A stretch of DNA of 16,261 nucleotides from Burkholderiales bacterium. Lineage in GTDB: Bacteria; Pseudomonadota; Gammaproteobacteria; Burkholderiales; Burkholderiaceae_C. This document shows, piece by piece, positions 6,911 to 14,274 of this stretch (the stretch's first letter is position 1; the number at the start of each line of letters is the position of its first letter). The position numbers and the translations under genes were made by a program. Where the stretch lies: the NCBI GenBank assembly GCA_011391855.1, contig JAABPT010000125.1:1-16261 (forward strand). Direction: 5' to 3'. The notes under the pieces were generated by a model. The model was given only the letters and a program-made list of their open reading frames with translations, did not search any database and was not told the DNA's origin.

Positions 6911-6916
6911 TACAAT
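6911..6916 (+). promoter_or_regulatory. Putative -10 box of purU (TACAAT), leaderless type
   Basis: TACAAT ends 7 bases before ATG at 6924. A transcript from it would begin at or just before the start codon, so the mRNA would be leaderless. No good -35 is seen at 17 bases. No Shine-Dalgarno precedes the ATG, which agrees with this. Confidence 0.45.
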
Positions 6917-6923
6917 CGCCGCG

Positions 6924-7820
6924 ATGTCGCTCGACCACCAGTTCGTCCTCACGATGGCTTGCCGCGACACCAAGGGCATCGTGCACGCGGTGTCGGGCCT
7001 GCTCTACCAGGCCGGTTGCAATATCGTCGACTCGCAGCAGTTCGGCGACCTGGAAGGCGAAGACGCCACGGGCCTGTTTTTCATGCGTGTGCACTTCCAG
7101 GCGCCGCCGCAACTGGCCACGCCAGGCACGCTGCAGGCCTTGTTCGAGCACACGCGGCAGCAGTTCGGCATGCAGGCCCACTTCCACGCCCTGGCCGCGC
7201 GGCCGCGGCTGCTGCTCATGGTCAGCCAGCACGGGCACTGCCTGAACGACTTGCTGTACCGCTGGAAGAGCGGCTCGCTCGCGGTGGACATCCCGGCCAT
7301 CGTCTCCAACCACCGCACGTTCGAAGAGCTCGCCGCCAACCACGGCATCGCCTTCCACCACCTGCCGCTGCCGGCCGGCGGCGACGCGGCGGCCCGGGCC
7401 ACTGCCAAGGCGGCACAGGAACGGCAGGTGCAGGAGATCGTGGCCGCCGAGCGCGTGGATCTCGTCGTACTGGCGCGCTACATGCAGATCCTGAGCGCGG
7501 ATTTCTGCGCTGCGCTGGCCGGCCGCGCCATCAATATCCACCACAGCTTCCTGCCCAGCTTCAAGGGCGCGCGGCCGTATTTCCAGGCCCACGCGCGCGG
7601 GGTGAAGCTCATCGGCGCCACGGCGCACTACGTCACCGCCGACCTGGACGAAGGCCCCATCATCGAACAGGACGTGCAGCGCGTGGATCACACGATGTCG
7701 GCCGACGACTTCACCGCCGTGGGCCGCGACATCGAAAGCATGGTGCTGGCGCGCGCCGTGCGCTGGCACGTGGAGCACCGCGTGCTGATCAACGGCCACA
7801 AGTGCGTGGTCTTCCGCTGA
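6924..7820 (+). CDS. purU: Formyltetrahydrofolate deformylase PurU
   Basis: Hydrolyses 10-formyltetrahydrofolate to formate and tetrahydrofolate in the cytoplasm, supplying formate for purine synthesis and balancing one-carbon pools. The protein has 298 residues (E. coli PurU about 280). An N-terminal ACT domain (about 1-85, starting FVLTMACRDTKGIVHAVSGL) is followed by a formyltransferase-fold domain. The catalytic triad of this fold is visible: Asn204 and His206 in NIHHSFLPSFKGARPY, and Asp242 in TADLDEGP. An in-frame ATG at 6906 would add six residues. I prefer 6924, because the ACT domain begins at once and the TACAAT box would otherwise lie inside the gene. The NTF2-like gene begins 10 bases after its stop. 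Confidence 0.95.
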   Translation: MSLDHQFVLTMACRDTKGIVHAVSGLLYQAGCNIVDSQQFGDLEGEDATGLFFMRVHFQAPPQLATPGTLQALFEHTRQQFGMQAHFHALAARPRLLLMVSQHGHCLNDLLYRWKSGSLAVDIPAIVSNHRTFEELAANHGIAFHHLPLPAGGDAAARATAKAAQERQVQEIVAAERVDLVVLARYMQILSADFCAALAGRAINIHHSFLPSFKGARPYFQAHARGVKLIGATAHYVTADLDEGPIIEQDVQRVDHTMSADDFTAVGRDIESMVLARAVRWHVEHRVLINGHKCVVFR

Positions 7821-7830
7821 AGCGCCGCCC

Positions 7831-8277
7831 ATGGCCAGCCCACCCGCCGCCAACCTGATCGGCAGTGCCGACGAAGTGGAAGCCGAGTTCTACGAAGCGC
7901 TGCGGCGCGGTGACATCGATCGCCTGATGGCGCTGTGGGCCGACGACGACGAGATCGTCTGCGTGCACCCCGGCGGAACGCGCATCGTGGGCAGCTCGGC
8001 CATCCGCGCCAGCTTCGAGGCCATCTTCGCCAACAGCGGCATCCCGGTGCGGCCCGAGCAGGTGCACCGGCTGGCCGCCCTGGGCAGTGCGCTGCACCAC
8101 CTGGTGGAGCGCATCGAAGTGGGTGGCGATCAAGGCCCGCAGACGGCCTGGGTGACCGCCACCAACCTGTACCTGAAGACGGCACGGGGCTGGCGCCTGG
8201 CTTCGCACCACGCCAGTCCGGCGCTGGGGCACGAACCACCGGTGATCGGCGGCGAGGCGCCTTCCACGCTGCACTGA
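7831..8277 (+). CDS. NTF2-like / SnoaL-type small protein
   Basis: A 148-residue protein with the cone-shaped NTF2/ketosteroid-isomerase fold pattern: a first helix ADEVEAEFYEALRRGDIDRL, then MALWADDDEIVCVHPGG, then GSSAIRASFEAIFANSG, and C-terminal strands ending NLYLKTARGWRLASHHAS. The segment DDDEIVCVHPGGTRIVG is typical of the SnoaL_3/DUF4440-like group. Members include enzymes and simple ligand-binding proteins, so no reaction can be given. It has no signal peptide and is cytoplasmic. It starts 10 bases after purU and ends 11 bases before the hydrolase gene, so the three probably form one transcript. Confidence 0.82.
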   Translation: MASPPAANLIGSADEVEAEFYEALRRGDIDRLMALWADDDEIVCVHPGGTRIVGSSAIRASFEAIFANSGIPVRPEQVHRLAALGSALHHLVERIEVGGDQGPQTAWVTATNLYLKTARGWRLASHHASPALGHEPPVIGGEAPSTLH

Positions 8278-8282
8278 CGCAG

Positions 8283-8306
8283 GCACCGATGCACGCACCG
8301 ATGCAC
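8283..8306 (+). repeat. Exact 12-base tandem duplication at the start of the hydrolase gene
   Basis: GCACCGATGCAC occurs twice without a gap (8283-8294 and 8295-8306). Each copy contains an ATG in the same frame (8289 and 8301), so the duplication creates two possible starts four codons apart. Confidence 0.9.
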
Positions 8307-9305
8307 GGTTACCGCGCGCCGCGCTGGCTGCCCGGCGGCAACCTGCAGACGATCTGGGCCGCGCGTGCCTCGCGCCGCCATCTCGGCCCGCCGCCGCGTT
8401 TCGAACGCGAGCGCTGGGCCACGCCCGACGGCGACTTCATCGACGTCGACCACCTGGCGCCGCAGCCGGCCGCGGCGCCGCAGCAACCGGTTGCTGGTGG
8501 CGCACCGCCGCAGCACCTGGTGCTGTTCCACGGCCTGGAAGGCAGCAGCGAAAGCCAGTATGCGCAAGCCTTCGCCAGCGTGGCGCGCAGCCGCGGCTGG
8601 GCCTATTCGGTGCCGCATTTCCGTGGCTGTTCGGGCGAACTCAACCGCGCGCCGCGCGCCTACCACTCGGGCGACTTCGAGGAAATCGGCTGGATGCTGC
8701 AGCGCCTGCGCGCCCTGCATGGCGCGCCGCTGCTGGTGGTGGGCATCTCGCTGGGCGGCAATGCGCTGCTGCGCTGGGCGCAGGAGGCCGGCGAAAGCGC
8801 CGGCCAGACCGCCGCCGCGGTGGCCGCGGTGTGTTCGCCCATCGACCTGGCCGCTTCCGGGGCGGCCATCGACCGCGGCTTCAACCGGCTGGTCTATACG
8901 CGCATGTTCCTGGCCACGATGAAACCCAAGGCGCTGGCCAAGTGGCAGCAGCACCCGGGGCTGTTCGACCGCGAGCGGCTGGCCGCGGCGCGCACGCTGT
9001 ACGAATTCGACGACGTCTTCACCGCACCGCTGCATGGCTTTCGCGACACGGCCGACTACTGGCAGCGCGCGTCGGCCAAGCCGCACTTGGCGCGGCTGCG
9101 CATTCCGGCGCTCGTGCTCAATACCGCCAACGACCCCTTCGTGCCGGCGGCTTCGCTGCCGCCCGGGCCAGCGCAACTGGGCCGCTTCGTCACGCTGTGG
9201 CGGCCGGCGCACGGCGGGCACGTGGGCTTTCCGCGCGGCGGCTTCCCCGGCCATGTGCTGGCCATGCCGCAGGCGGTGGCCAACTGGCTGGCGGAACAGG
9301 CCTGA
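8289..9305 (+). CDS. YheT-type alpha/beta-fold hydrolase
   Basis: A 338-residue hydrolase of the YheT/ABHD1-3 family (E. coli YheT is about 340). These are putative carboxylesterases or lipases; the substrate is not known. The family N-terminus YRAPRWLPGGNLQTIWAA is clear. The oxyanion motif is HGLEGSSES, the nucleophile elbow is GISLGGN with Ser154, the acid is Asp282 in TANDPFVP, and the base is His311 in HGGHVGFPRG. The catalytic set is complete. No signal peptide is seen. Start 8289 or 8301 cannot be decided, because both lie in a tandem duplication and neither has a strong ribosome binding site. It follows the NTF2-like gene by 11 bases. Confidence 0.9.
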   Translation: MHAPMHGYRAPRWLPGGNLQTIWAARASRRHLGPPPRFERERWATPDGDFIDVDHLAPQPAAAPQQPVAGGAPPQHLVLFHGLEGSSESQYAQAFASVARSRGWAYSVPHFRGCSGELNRAPRAYHSGDFEEIGWMLQRLRALHGAPLLVVGISLGGNALLRWAQEAGESAGQTAAAVAAVCSPIDLAASGAAIDRGFNRLVYTRMFLATMKPKALAKWQQHPGLFDRERLAAARTLYEFDDVFTAPLHGFRDTADYWQRASAKPHLARLRIPALVLNTANDPFVPAASLPPGPAQLGRFVTLWRPAHGGHVGFPRGGFPGHVLAMPQAVANWLAEQA

Positions 9306-9325
9306 TGGGCGGTAGGCTCCAGGCT

Positions 9326-9883
9326 ATGGACGACATCGTCAAGGCCGCGCTGGCCAAGTGGCCGCACGTGCCGCACTGCCACGGCTGGCTGGCGCTGGAC
9401 GCGCGCGGCGACTGGTATCTGCGCGACGACCCGGCCCGGGCCGCCGGCCCCTTTCCGCAGGTCAAGGGCAGCCGCATCGTGCACGACAAGCTGCTGGCCT
9501 TCATCCAGCGCAACTATGCGCACGACGGGCAAGGCGCGTGGTTCTTTCAGAACGGGCCGCAGCGCGTGTACGTGGAACTGGAGGCTGCACCCTTCGTATG
9601 GCGCGTGGACGCCGCACCCGGCTGGCCGGTGACGGCCCACACCGGGCAGCCGGCGCGGTTGCGCAGTGCCTGGCTGGACGAACGGGGCCGGCTGTACCTG
9701 GACACCGACCTGGGCTTCGGCCTGGTGCACTCGGTGGACATGGGCATTGCCGCGCAGGCAGTGGACAGCGGCGCTTGGGTGCCGGCCGAATTGCCCTTCG
9801 CCGACATGCCCGCCCGCTTCGGCTATGTGCTGCGGCCCCGCGAAAAAGCCGCCCCGGGGGCGGCTTCGAATGGGGCGGGTTGA
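9326..9883 (+). CDS. Conserved protein of unknown function
   Basis: A soluble protein of 185 residues without a signal peptide or membrane segment. It begins MDDIVKAALAKWPHVPHCHG and continues WLALDARGDWYLRDD, then a central stretch ending AWFFQNGPQRVYVELE. I recall similar proteins as conserved single-copy hypotheticals in Burkholderiales but cannot name the family with confidence. The many Trp, Tyr and Gly residues suggest a beta-rich fold. ATG at 9305 overlaps the hydrolase stop (TGATG) and would add seven residues; 9326 is preferred because the conserved sequence starts there. The tight spacing makes it the last gene of the purU transcript. Its final codons, from about 9843, are also the terminator of the opposing cytochrome gene, so the tail EKAAPGAASNGAG is probably not a conserved part. 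Confidence 0.78.
   Translation: MDDIVKAALAKWPHVPHCHGWLALDARGDWYLRDDPARAAGPFPQVKGSRIVHDKLLAFIQRNYAHDGQGAWFFQNGPQRVYVELEAAPFVWRVDAAPGWPVTAHTGQPARLRSAWLDERGRLYLDTDLGFGLVHSVDMGIAAQAVDSGAWVPAELPFADMPARFGYVLRPREKAAPGAASNGAG
9843..9866 (-). terminator. Intrinsic terminator of the cytochrome c5-like gene
   Basis: Read on the minus strand, an 8-base stem AAGCCGCC / GGCGGCTT with a 5-base loop is followed by a run of T (complement of 9843-9847). It lies about 20 bases beyond the cytochrome stop. It overlaps the last codons of the convergent plus-strand gene, so it is embedded in coding sequence. On the plus strand no T-run follows, so it should act only for the minus gene. Confidence 0.75.
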
Positions 9884-9886
9884 AGC

Positions 9887-10435
9887 TCAGTTCGGCGCGC
9901 TGGCGGCGGAAGCGGCCGGGGCCGCCGGCTCGGCGAGCTTGCCGCCGGCCTGGTTGGTCATATAGACCACGGCGCGGCCGATCTCGTAGTCGGAATATTC
10001 ACCGCCGCCCTGCGCGGCCATGGCGCCCTTGCCCTTGAGCGCCGAAGTCAGCAGCGCCTCGTATCCGGTGGCGATGCGTGGTGCCCAGGCCGCTGCGTCG
10101 CCCAACTTCGGCGCGCCGGCGGCCCCCACGGCGTGGCAGGCGGCGCACTGGCCGGTGTAGACCTGTTCGGCGGTGCGCAGCACGCGCGGCGCGCTGGCGT
10201 CGCGGATCTCCACCGAACCGATGGGCTGCAGCCGCAGCGCCACCGCCTCGGGCCCCAGGCCGTCGCTGCCGGCCGACGGCTTGGCGCCGAAGTCGACGTA
10301 GTTCACGAGCAGGATGATGGCGACGATGGGCACCACGAACGAAGCCACCACCGCGGCGATCAGCTGCTTGGGCGTCTTGATCGGGCCTTCGTGCGGACCA
10401 TCGTCGTGGGGCGCGTTGGAGTGCGGGTCGCTCAT
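9887..10435 (-). CDS. Membrane-anchored cytochrome c5-like monohaem protein
   Basis: A 182-residue protein with one uncleaved membrane segment (about 25-45, LIAAVVASFVVPIVAIILLV) after a His/Asp-rich N-terminus, so the haem domain faces the periplasm. The haem motif is CAACH at 97-101 with the following GAAGAPKLGD, and the likely Met ligand is Met139 (KGAMAAQGG). This arrangement is that of cytochrome c5, which passes electrons between quinol-oxidising complexes and oxidases. The C-terminus is a low-complexity Ala/Pro/Ser tail. GAGGA lies just upstream of the ATG, a TATAAT box lies about 50 bases upstream and a terminator follows, so it is a complete single-gene unit. Confidence 0.88.
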   Translation of the reverse strand: MSDPHSNAPHDDGPHEGPIKTPKQLIAAVVASFVVPIVAIILLVNYVDFGAKPSAGSDGLGPEAVALRLQPIGSVEIRDASAPRVLRTAEQVYTGQCAACHAVGAAGAPKLGDAAAWAPRIATGYEALLTSALKGKGAMAAQGGGEYSDYEIGRAVVYMTNQAGGKLAEPAAPAASAASAPN

Positions 10436-10484
10436 GGGATCCTCGGGTCTGGGGCGCTAGGATCGGCGCCGACAAAAACCCATG

Positions 10485-10490
10485 ATTATA
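10485..10490 (-). promoter_or_regulatory. -10 box TATAAT of the cytochrome c5-like gene
   Basis: A perfect TATAAT reads on the minus strand and implies a leader of roughly 45 bases before ATG at 10435. No convincing TTGACA is seen at 16-18 bases upstream. Confidence 0.5.
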
Positions 10491-10554
10491 AGTGCCGCCA
10501 CCGCGGCTTCCGCGCCCCTGGCGCGGCCGGCGCAGGCGGTGGAGGGGGCGGCGC

Positions 10555-10560
10555 TAGAAT
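10555..10560 (+). promoter_or_regulatory. -10 box TAGAAT of the tRNA-Arg gene
   Basis: TAGAAT ends 12 bases before the tRNA 5' end, a normal distance for a tRNA promoter. The -35 region is GC-rich and unclear. Confidence 0.5.
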
Positions 10561-10572
10561 GCTCGCTGCCAC

Positions 10573-10647
10573 GCGACCGTGGTGAAGTGGATATCATGCG
10601 GCCCTCCGAAGGCCACGTCGCAGGTTCGATTCCTGCCGGTCGCACCA
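10573..10647 (+). tRNA. tRNA-Arg, anticodon CCG
   Basis: The cloverleaf folds by eye. The acceptor stem GCGACCG pairs with CGGTCGC, and ACCA follows, so CCA is encoded. The D arm is GTGA/TCAT with loop AGTGGATA. The anticodon loop is CTCCGAA, giving anticodon CCG, which reads CGG. The T arm is GCAGG-TTCGATT-CCTGC. The top pair of the anticodon stem (C27-A43) is mismatched, and the D stem begins with a G-T pair; both are tolerable. Length 75. CGG is a frequent arginine codon in GC-rich genomes. Confidence 0.93.
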
Positions 10648-10850
10648 GGCGGGTGGAGCTACGCTCCCCGTCAGACCGAGAAGGTCACCGAGGCACTTGA
10701 AATGCGCTGCCGCGGGCAGCAGCCCTTCCCGGTCACCGTGGCCAAGGCGCGGCGCCAATTCACCGAATTCGCTGACAGCTGCCACCACCAGAATGGGGAA
10801 CAGCACACGCATGGCCGTGCGGGCTGGCGGCTGCCGGCTAGAGTCGCCGG
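10648..10850 (+). other. Intergenic stretch after the tRNA, no gene recognised
   Basis: This 203-base gap holds no recognised protein. A short hairpin GCTGCC-GCG-GGCAGC lies at 10706-10720 without a T-run, so it is a weak terminator candidate. TAGAGT at 10839-10844, six bases before the next ATG, may be a -10 box. An open frame on the minus strand from 10812 begins MRVLFPILVVAAVSEFGEL, which looks like a secretion signal. It has no ribosome binding site, resembles nothing I know and runs antisense into the tRNA. Confidence 0.5.
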
Positions 10851-11738
10851 ATGTCGTATGCCGAAGAGTTGCTTGCCGCGTTGAGCCAGGCCTTTGCAGG
10901 CCGCCCCGTGCCGCGCGTGCAGGCGCTGCACCTGCCGCCGGTGCCGTGGACCGGCAGCCGAGACGGCGAATTCGGCGCGCTGGAACTGGATACCGGTGCT
11001 CTGGGGCTGAGCTACGTGCTGCTGGACGACACGCTGGCCACGATCGGTGAAGCCGCTGCCCTGGTGCGCGATGCCAACGCGCTGGACGTCGCGCAGTGGT
11101 GGGTTGACAGCAGGGTCGCGAGTCGTGCGGAAGAGGCTGCCGAGGGCGCCGGCCAGGCGGCGGACGGAGCGGCACGCGCCGCGCTCGGTTTTGCCGCGGT
11201 GAACGCCCTCACCCGCGAGTTGTTCGACCGCGCCGGTTTCGTGCCGCCCGCGGCCACCGACTCGATCGGCGGGATGGATCCGCGCCCTGGCGAGCACATC
11301 GGCATGGTCGGTTTCTTTCCGCCGCTGGTGAAGCAGGTCACTGCCCGCGGCGCGCGCTTAACGGTGCTGGAGCTGCGCGCCGACCTGGCCGGCCCGCGCG
11401 AAGGTTTTGCCATCACGCTCGACCCGGCCGAGCTGGCGGGTTGCACGCAGGTGCTGGCCACGAGCACGGTGCTGCTGAACCACACGCTGGAAGGCGTGCT
11501 GGCCGCATGCCGATCGGCGCGACACATCGCGCTGGTGGGGCCGGGTGCGGGCTGCCTGCCCGACGGCCTGTTCGCCCGCGGCGTTACGTTGCTGGGCGGC
11601 ACTTGGGTGGTGGACGCTGCGGCGTTCAAGCAGGCCCTGGCGACGGGCGCACCATGGGGCAGAGCGACGCAAAAGTTTGCGCTCACTCGCGAGAACTATC
11701 CAGGACTGCAGGCGCTGCTGGCGGGCGCCAGCGCCTGA
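10851..11738 (+). CDS. DUF364/DUF4213 putative heavy-metal chelation protein
   Basis: A 295-residue cytoplasmic protein matching the plan of the DUF4213-DUF364 family, annotated as putative heavy-metal chelation proteins from structure. The N-terminal part includes GALELDTGALGLSYVLLDD, then a helical linker. The DUF364 domain starts at about 140 with HIGMVGFFPPLVKQV, then LTVLELRADLAGPREGF, TQVLATSTVLLNHTLEGVL, IALVGPGAGCLPDGLF and a C-terminal helix. The Rossmann-like GPGAG loop is intact. Relatives sit beside nitrogenase or molybdenum genes, but no such genes are here, so the metal and role are unknown. It starts seven bases after a TAGAGT box and ends 31 bases from the convergent cytochrome stop. 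Confidence 0.75.
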   Translation: MSYAEELLAALSQAFAGRPVPRVQALHLPPVPWTGSRDGEFGALELDTGALGLSYVLLDDTLATIGEAAALVRDANALDVAQWWVDSRVASRAEEAAEGAGQAADGAARAALGFAAVNALTRELFDRAGFVPPAATDSIGGMDPRPGEHIGMVGFFPPLVKQVTARGARLTVLELRADLAGPREGFAITLDPAELAGCTQVLATSTVLLNHTLEGVLAACRSARHIALVGPGAGCLPDGLFARGVTLLGGTWVVDAAAFKQALATGAPWGRATQKFALTRENYPGLQALLAGASA

Positions 11739-11769
11739 GTTCGCGCTGATGTGGCTGGTTAGCGGCTGG

Positions 11770-14241
11770 TCAGCGGCCGGCCGTTTCCAGTTCACGCACC
11801 AACTGCCGCGCCTCCTGATCGCCGGGCTCCAGCGCCGCCAGCCGGCGGGCATGGACCAGCGCCCGCTCGTGCCGGCCGGCGTCGCGTTCGAACAGGGCCA
11901 GGGCCAGCAGCAGGTCGCGGTCGCCGGGGTGGGGTTTCAGGGCCACCTCCAGGGTGCGCAGCGCCGCTTCGCGCTGGCCGGCGTCGTTCAGCGCCACCGC
12001 ATGCACATAAGCGAAGCGGGCATTCCCGGGCGCCAGCCGCGCCGCCGCAGCCAGCGCCTGCAGCGACTCGGCATTGCGCCGCTGGCGCGCCAGCGACAGG
12101 CCCAGCGCGTGCAGCGCGGGTGCCGAGCGCGGGGCGCGCGCCAGCGCCTCGCGCAGCGTGCGTTCGGCTTCGGCTTCCATGCCGCCGCCGCGGTAGACAT
12201 CGGCCAGGTTCAGGGCAGCCGGCTCGAAGCTGGGGTCGAGCGCCAGCGCGCTGCGGTAGGCGGCCACGGCTTCGTCGAAACGGCCTTGCGTGGCGTGCAG
12301 GTTGCCGAGGTTGGCGCGGCCCTCCGGCCGGTCGGCGTTGAAGCGCTCGGCCGCCACGTATTCCTGAATGGCGACCGCAAAAGCGTCGCGTTGCGGCGGC
12401 GACAGGCGTGCTTCGGGTTCGCCGGCCAGCGCGCGCGCCGCCTCCATGCGCACCTGGCGCACCGGGTCGCCCAGCAGCGGCGGCAGCCATTGCCCGCGCG
12501 TTCCGGGGTCGACGCCGGCCAGTGCCGCAGCGGCGGCGGCGCGCACCAGGGCGTCGGGGTCGGCCAGCGCGCCACGCAGCGCCGGCAGCGTGGCCGGGTC
12601 CAGGCGCTGGCCCAGGCGACGCACCGCGCTGGCCCGCACGAAGCCCGAAAGCCCGCGGTCCTGCGCCACGGCCACCAGCGGGGGCGTGGCGCCCGCCGCG
12701 CTGCGGTCGGCCGACGTGAAGGCCTCGGCGAAAGTCTGGAAGCCGGGCAAGGGCTGCGGGAACCAGGATTTCACCGCGTCGGCCGCCCACTGGGGCGGTC
12801 GGTCGGTGTGGCACTGGTTGCAGGCATTGGGCAGCCCCAGGCTGACCGTGCGGTCGGGGCGCGGAACGCGAAAGCCATGATCGTGCCGCGGGTCGACCAC
12901 CATGTAGGTGGTGGTCGGCATGTGGCAGCTGGCACATTCGGCGCCCTTCGTGCCGGGCTCGTGGTGGTGGTGCTCGGCCGCTTCGTACTTGGTGGGCAGG
13001 TGGCACTGGCTGCATACCGCATGGCCCAGCGCGCGCAGCTTCTGCGTGTGCGGCTCGTGGCAGTCGGAGCAGGTCACGCCCTTGGCGTGCATCCGGCTGC
13101 CCAGGAAGGCGCCGTGGTTGAAGACCTCGTCGCGCTGCTGCCCGTCGTCGAAGAACAGTCCGGGCTCGATGAGCTGGGTGCGGAAGCCGTCGGCCAAAGG
13201 ATGGCCGGCATGCCATTGGTCGGTGAACTGGCCGCGGCGGGCGTGGCAGCGGGCGCAGACCTCGATCTCGCGTGAGGTCTCGCGCGGCCGCGTGCGCGCG
13301 GCGTTGCCCGAGGCGGCGTCGATCACCCAGCCGGCGCCGCGGCGTTCGTCCAGCGCCACCGGCAGCCCCTTGCCGGCGCCGCCGAAGCGGGCCCAGTCGC
13401 CCTCTTTCTTCGCCCACGCCAGGTGGTTGGACCCCGGCCCGTGGCAGGCCTCGCAGTTCACGTTGATGTCGGTCCAGGTGGTGGCGTAGGTGTGGGTGGC
13501 CTGGTCGTAGTTCTTGCGCAGGTTGGTGGAATGGCAGTCGGCGCACTGGTAGTTCCAGACCTGGTCGATGCCGGTCCAGTGCAGCGGGTCGCCGGCCTTG
13601 AGCTTGCGGTCGGGGTAGAGGTGGAACCAGCGCTGGCCACCCTGCGCCGCGGGCCGGCTGTCCCAGGCGACGCCCAGCGCCTGCAGTCGCCCGCCGGGAA
13701 AGGGAATCAGGTATTGCTGCAGCGGCGTCACGCCGAAGGTGTGCGTGACCTCGAAGTCGGCCAGCTTGCCGTCGGGGCCGTCGGTGTTGACGAAGAACTT
13801 CGCGCCACGCCTGAAGAAGGTGGAGGTCACGCCCTGGTGGCGGAAGGTGGTGCCGTCGAAGCGGGCGAGCACGTTGGATTCGCTGGCCACCGCCATGGCG
13901 CGGTCGTGGTGCGAACCCTGCCAGGCTTCGGTCTCCTTGGCGTGGCAAGAAGCGCAGGCGGCGCCACCCACGTAGGTGGGCGCGGTTGCGGTTGCGGTTG
14001 CGGTTACCGCTGCGGTTGCCGGCGCGGGACCGGCTTCGGGCGCCGCCGCCGCCGCAATGGTTGCGCTGGGCATGGGGGCTTCCGATCCGGGCTGCTGCAG
14101 CGCGAAGTACAGGCCGGCCACCAGCAGCAGCGCCATCGCAGCCAGTGCAAGCCATGGCGCGACCCGCCGCGGCGCTGCGGCGGCGGCGGGCGTGGCGGGC
14201 GTGGTCGGTGTCTTCGTCCGGGGGCTGGGTCGGCGGGGCAA
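11770..14241 (-). CDS. Octahaem cytochrome c with C-terminal HEAT and TPR repeats
   Basis: An 823-residue exported multihaem protein. The N-terminus has a basic stretch and a membrane segment (about 29-48, PWLALAAMALLLVAGLYFAL), probably an anchor, then an Ala/Thr/Pro linker. Eight CXXCH motifs follow: CASCH 96-100, CADCH 233-237, CEACH 263-267, CARCH 329-333, CSDCH 391-395, CSQCH 410-414, CASCH 436-440 and CNQCH 474-478. The first haem region (GGAACASCHAKETEAWQGSH) resembles cytochrome c554-type domains. Residues about 520-610 form HEAT-like helices and about 637-823 form roughly five TPR units. Such haem-plus-TPR proteins are known in genomes but have no defined function; a redox scaffold or an enzyme on a partner complex is possible. 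The start used is TTG, because no ATG occurs in frame before residue 37. Confidence 0.85.
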   Translation of the reverse strand: MPRRPSPRTKTPTTPATPAAAAAPRRVAPWLALAAMALLLVAGLYFALQQPGSEAPMPSATIAAAAAPEAGPAPATAAVTATATATAPTYVGGAACASCHAKETEAWQGSHHDRAMAVASESNVLARFDGTTFRHQGVTSTFFRRGAKFFVNTDGPDGKLADFEVTHTFGVTPLQQYLIPFPGGRLQALGVAWDSRPAAQGGQRWFHLYPDRKLKAGDPLHWTGIDQVWNYQCADCHSTNLRKNYDQATHTYATTWTDINVNCEACHGPGSNHLAWAKKEGDWARFGGAGKGLPVALDERRGAGWVIDAASGNAARTRPRETSREIEVCARCHARRGQFTDQWHAGHPLADGFRTQLIEPGLFFDDGQQRDEVFNHGAFLGSRMHAKGVTCSDCHEPHTQKLRALGHAVCSQCHLPTKYEAAEHHHHEPGTKGAECASCHMPTTTYMVVDPRHDHGFRVPRPDRTVSLGLPNACNQCHTDRPPQWAADAVKSWFPQPLPGFQTFAEAFTSADRSAAGATPPLVAVAQDRGLSGFVRASAVRRLGQRLDPATLPALRGALADPDALVRAAAAAALAGVDPGTRGQWLPPLLGDPVRQVRMEAARALAGEPEARLSPPQRDAFAVAIQEYVAAERFNADRPEGRANLGNLHATQGRFDEAVAAYRSALALDPSFEPAALNLADVYRGGGMEAEAERTLREALARAPRSAPALHALGLSLARQRRNAESLQALAAAARLAPGNARFAYVHAVALNDAGQREAALRTLEVALKPHPGDRDLLLALALFERDAGRHERALVHARRLAALEPGDQEARQLVRELETAGR
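13982..14005. repeat. Hexamer tandem repeat (GCGGTT)x4 inside the TPR cytochrome gene
   Basis: Four exact copies of GCGGTT encode an Ala-Thr run (ATATATA) in the linker between membrane anchor and first haem. Because the unit is six bases, slippage would lengthen or shorten the linker in frame. Confidence 0.85.
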
Positions 14242-14274
14242 GTTCAGTCTCGGCGGCGTGTCATGCCCCCAAGA

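Noticed and set aside
10594..10812. Minus-strand frame starting MRVLFPILVVAAV, signal-peptide-like
   Set aside because: No ribosome binding site, no recognisable mature domain, and it runs antisense through the tRNA gene.
10648..10850. Integration site or prophage remnant next to tRNA-Arg
   Set aside because: No integrase, no repeated copy of the tRNA 3' end and no change of composition were seen in the flank.
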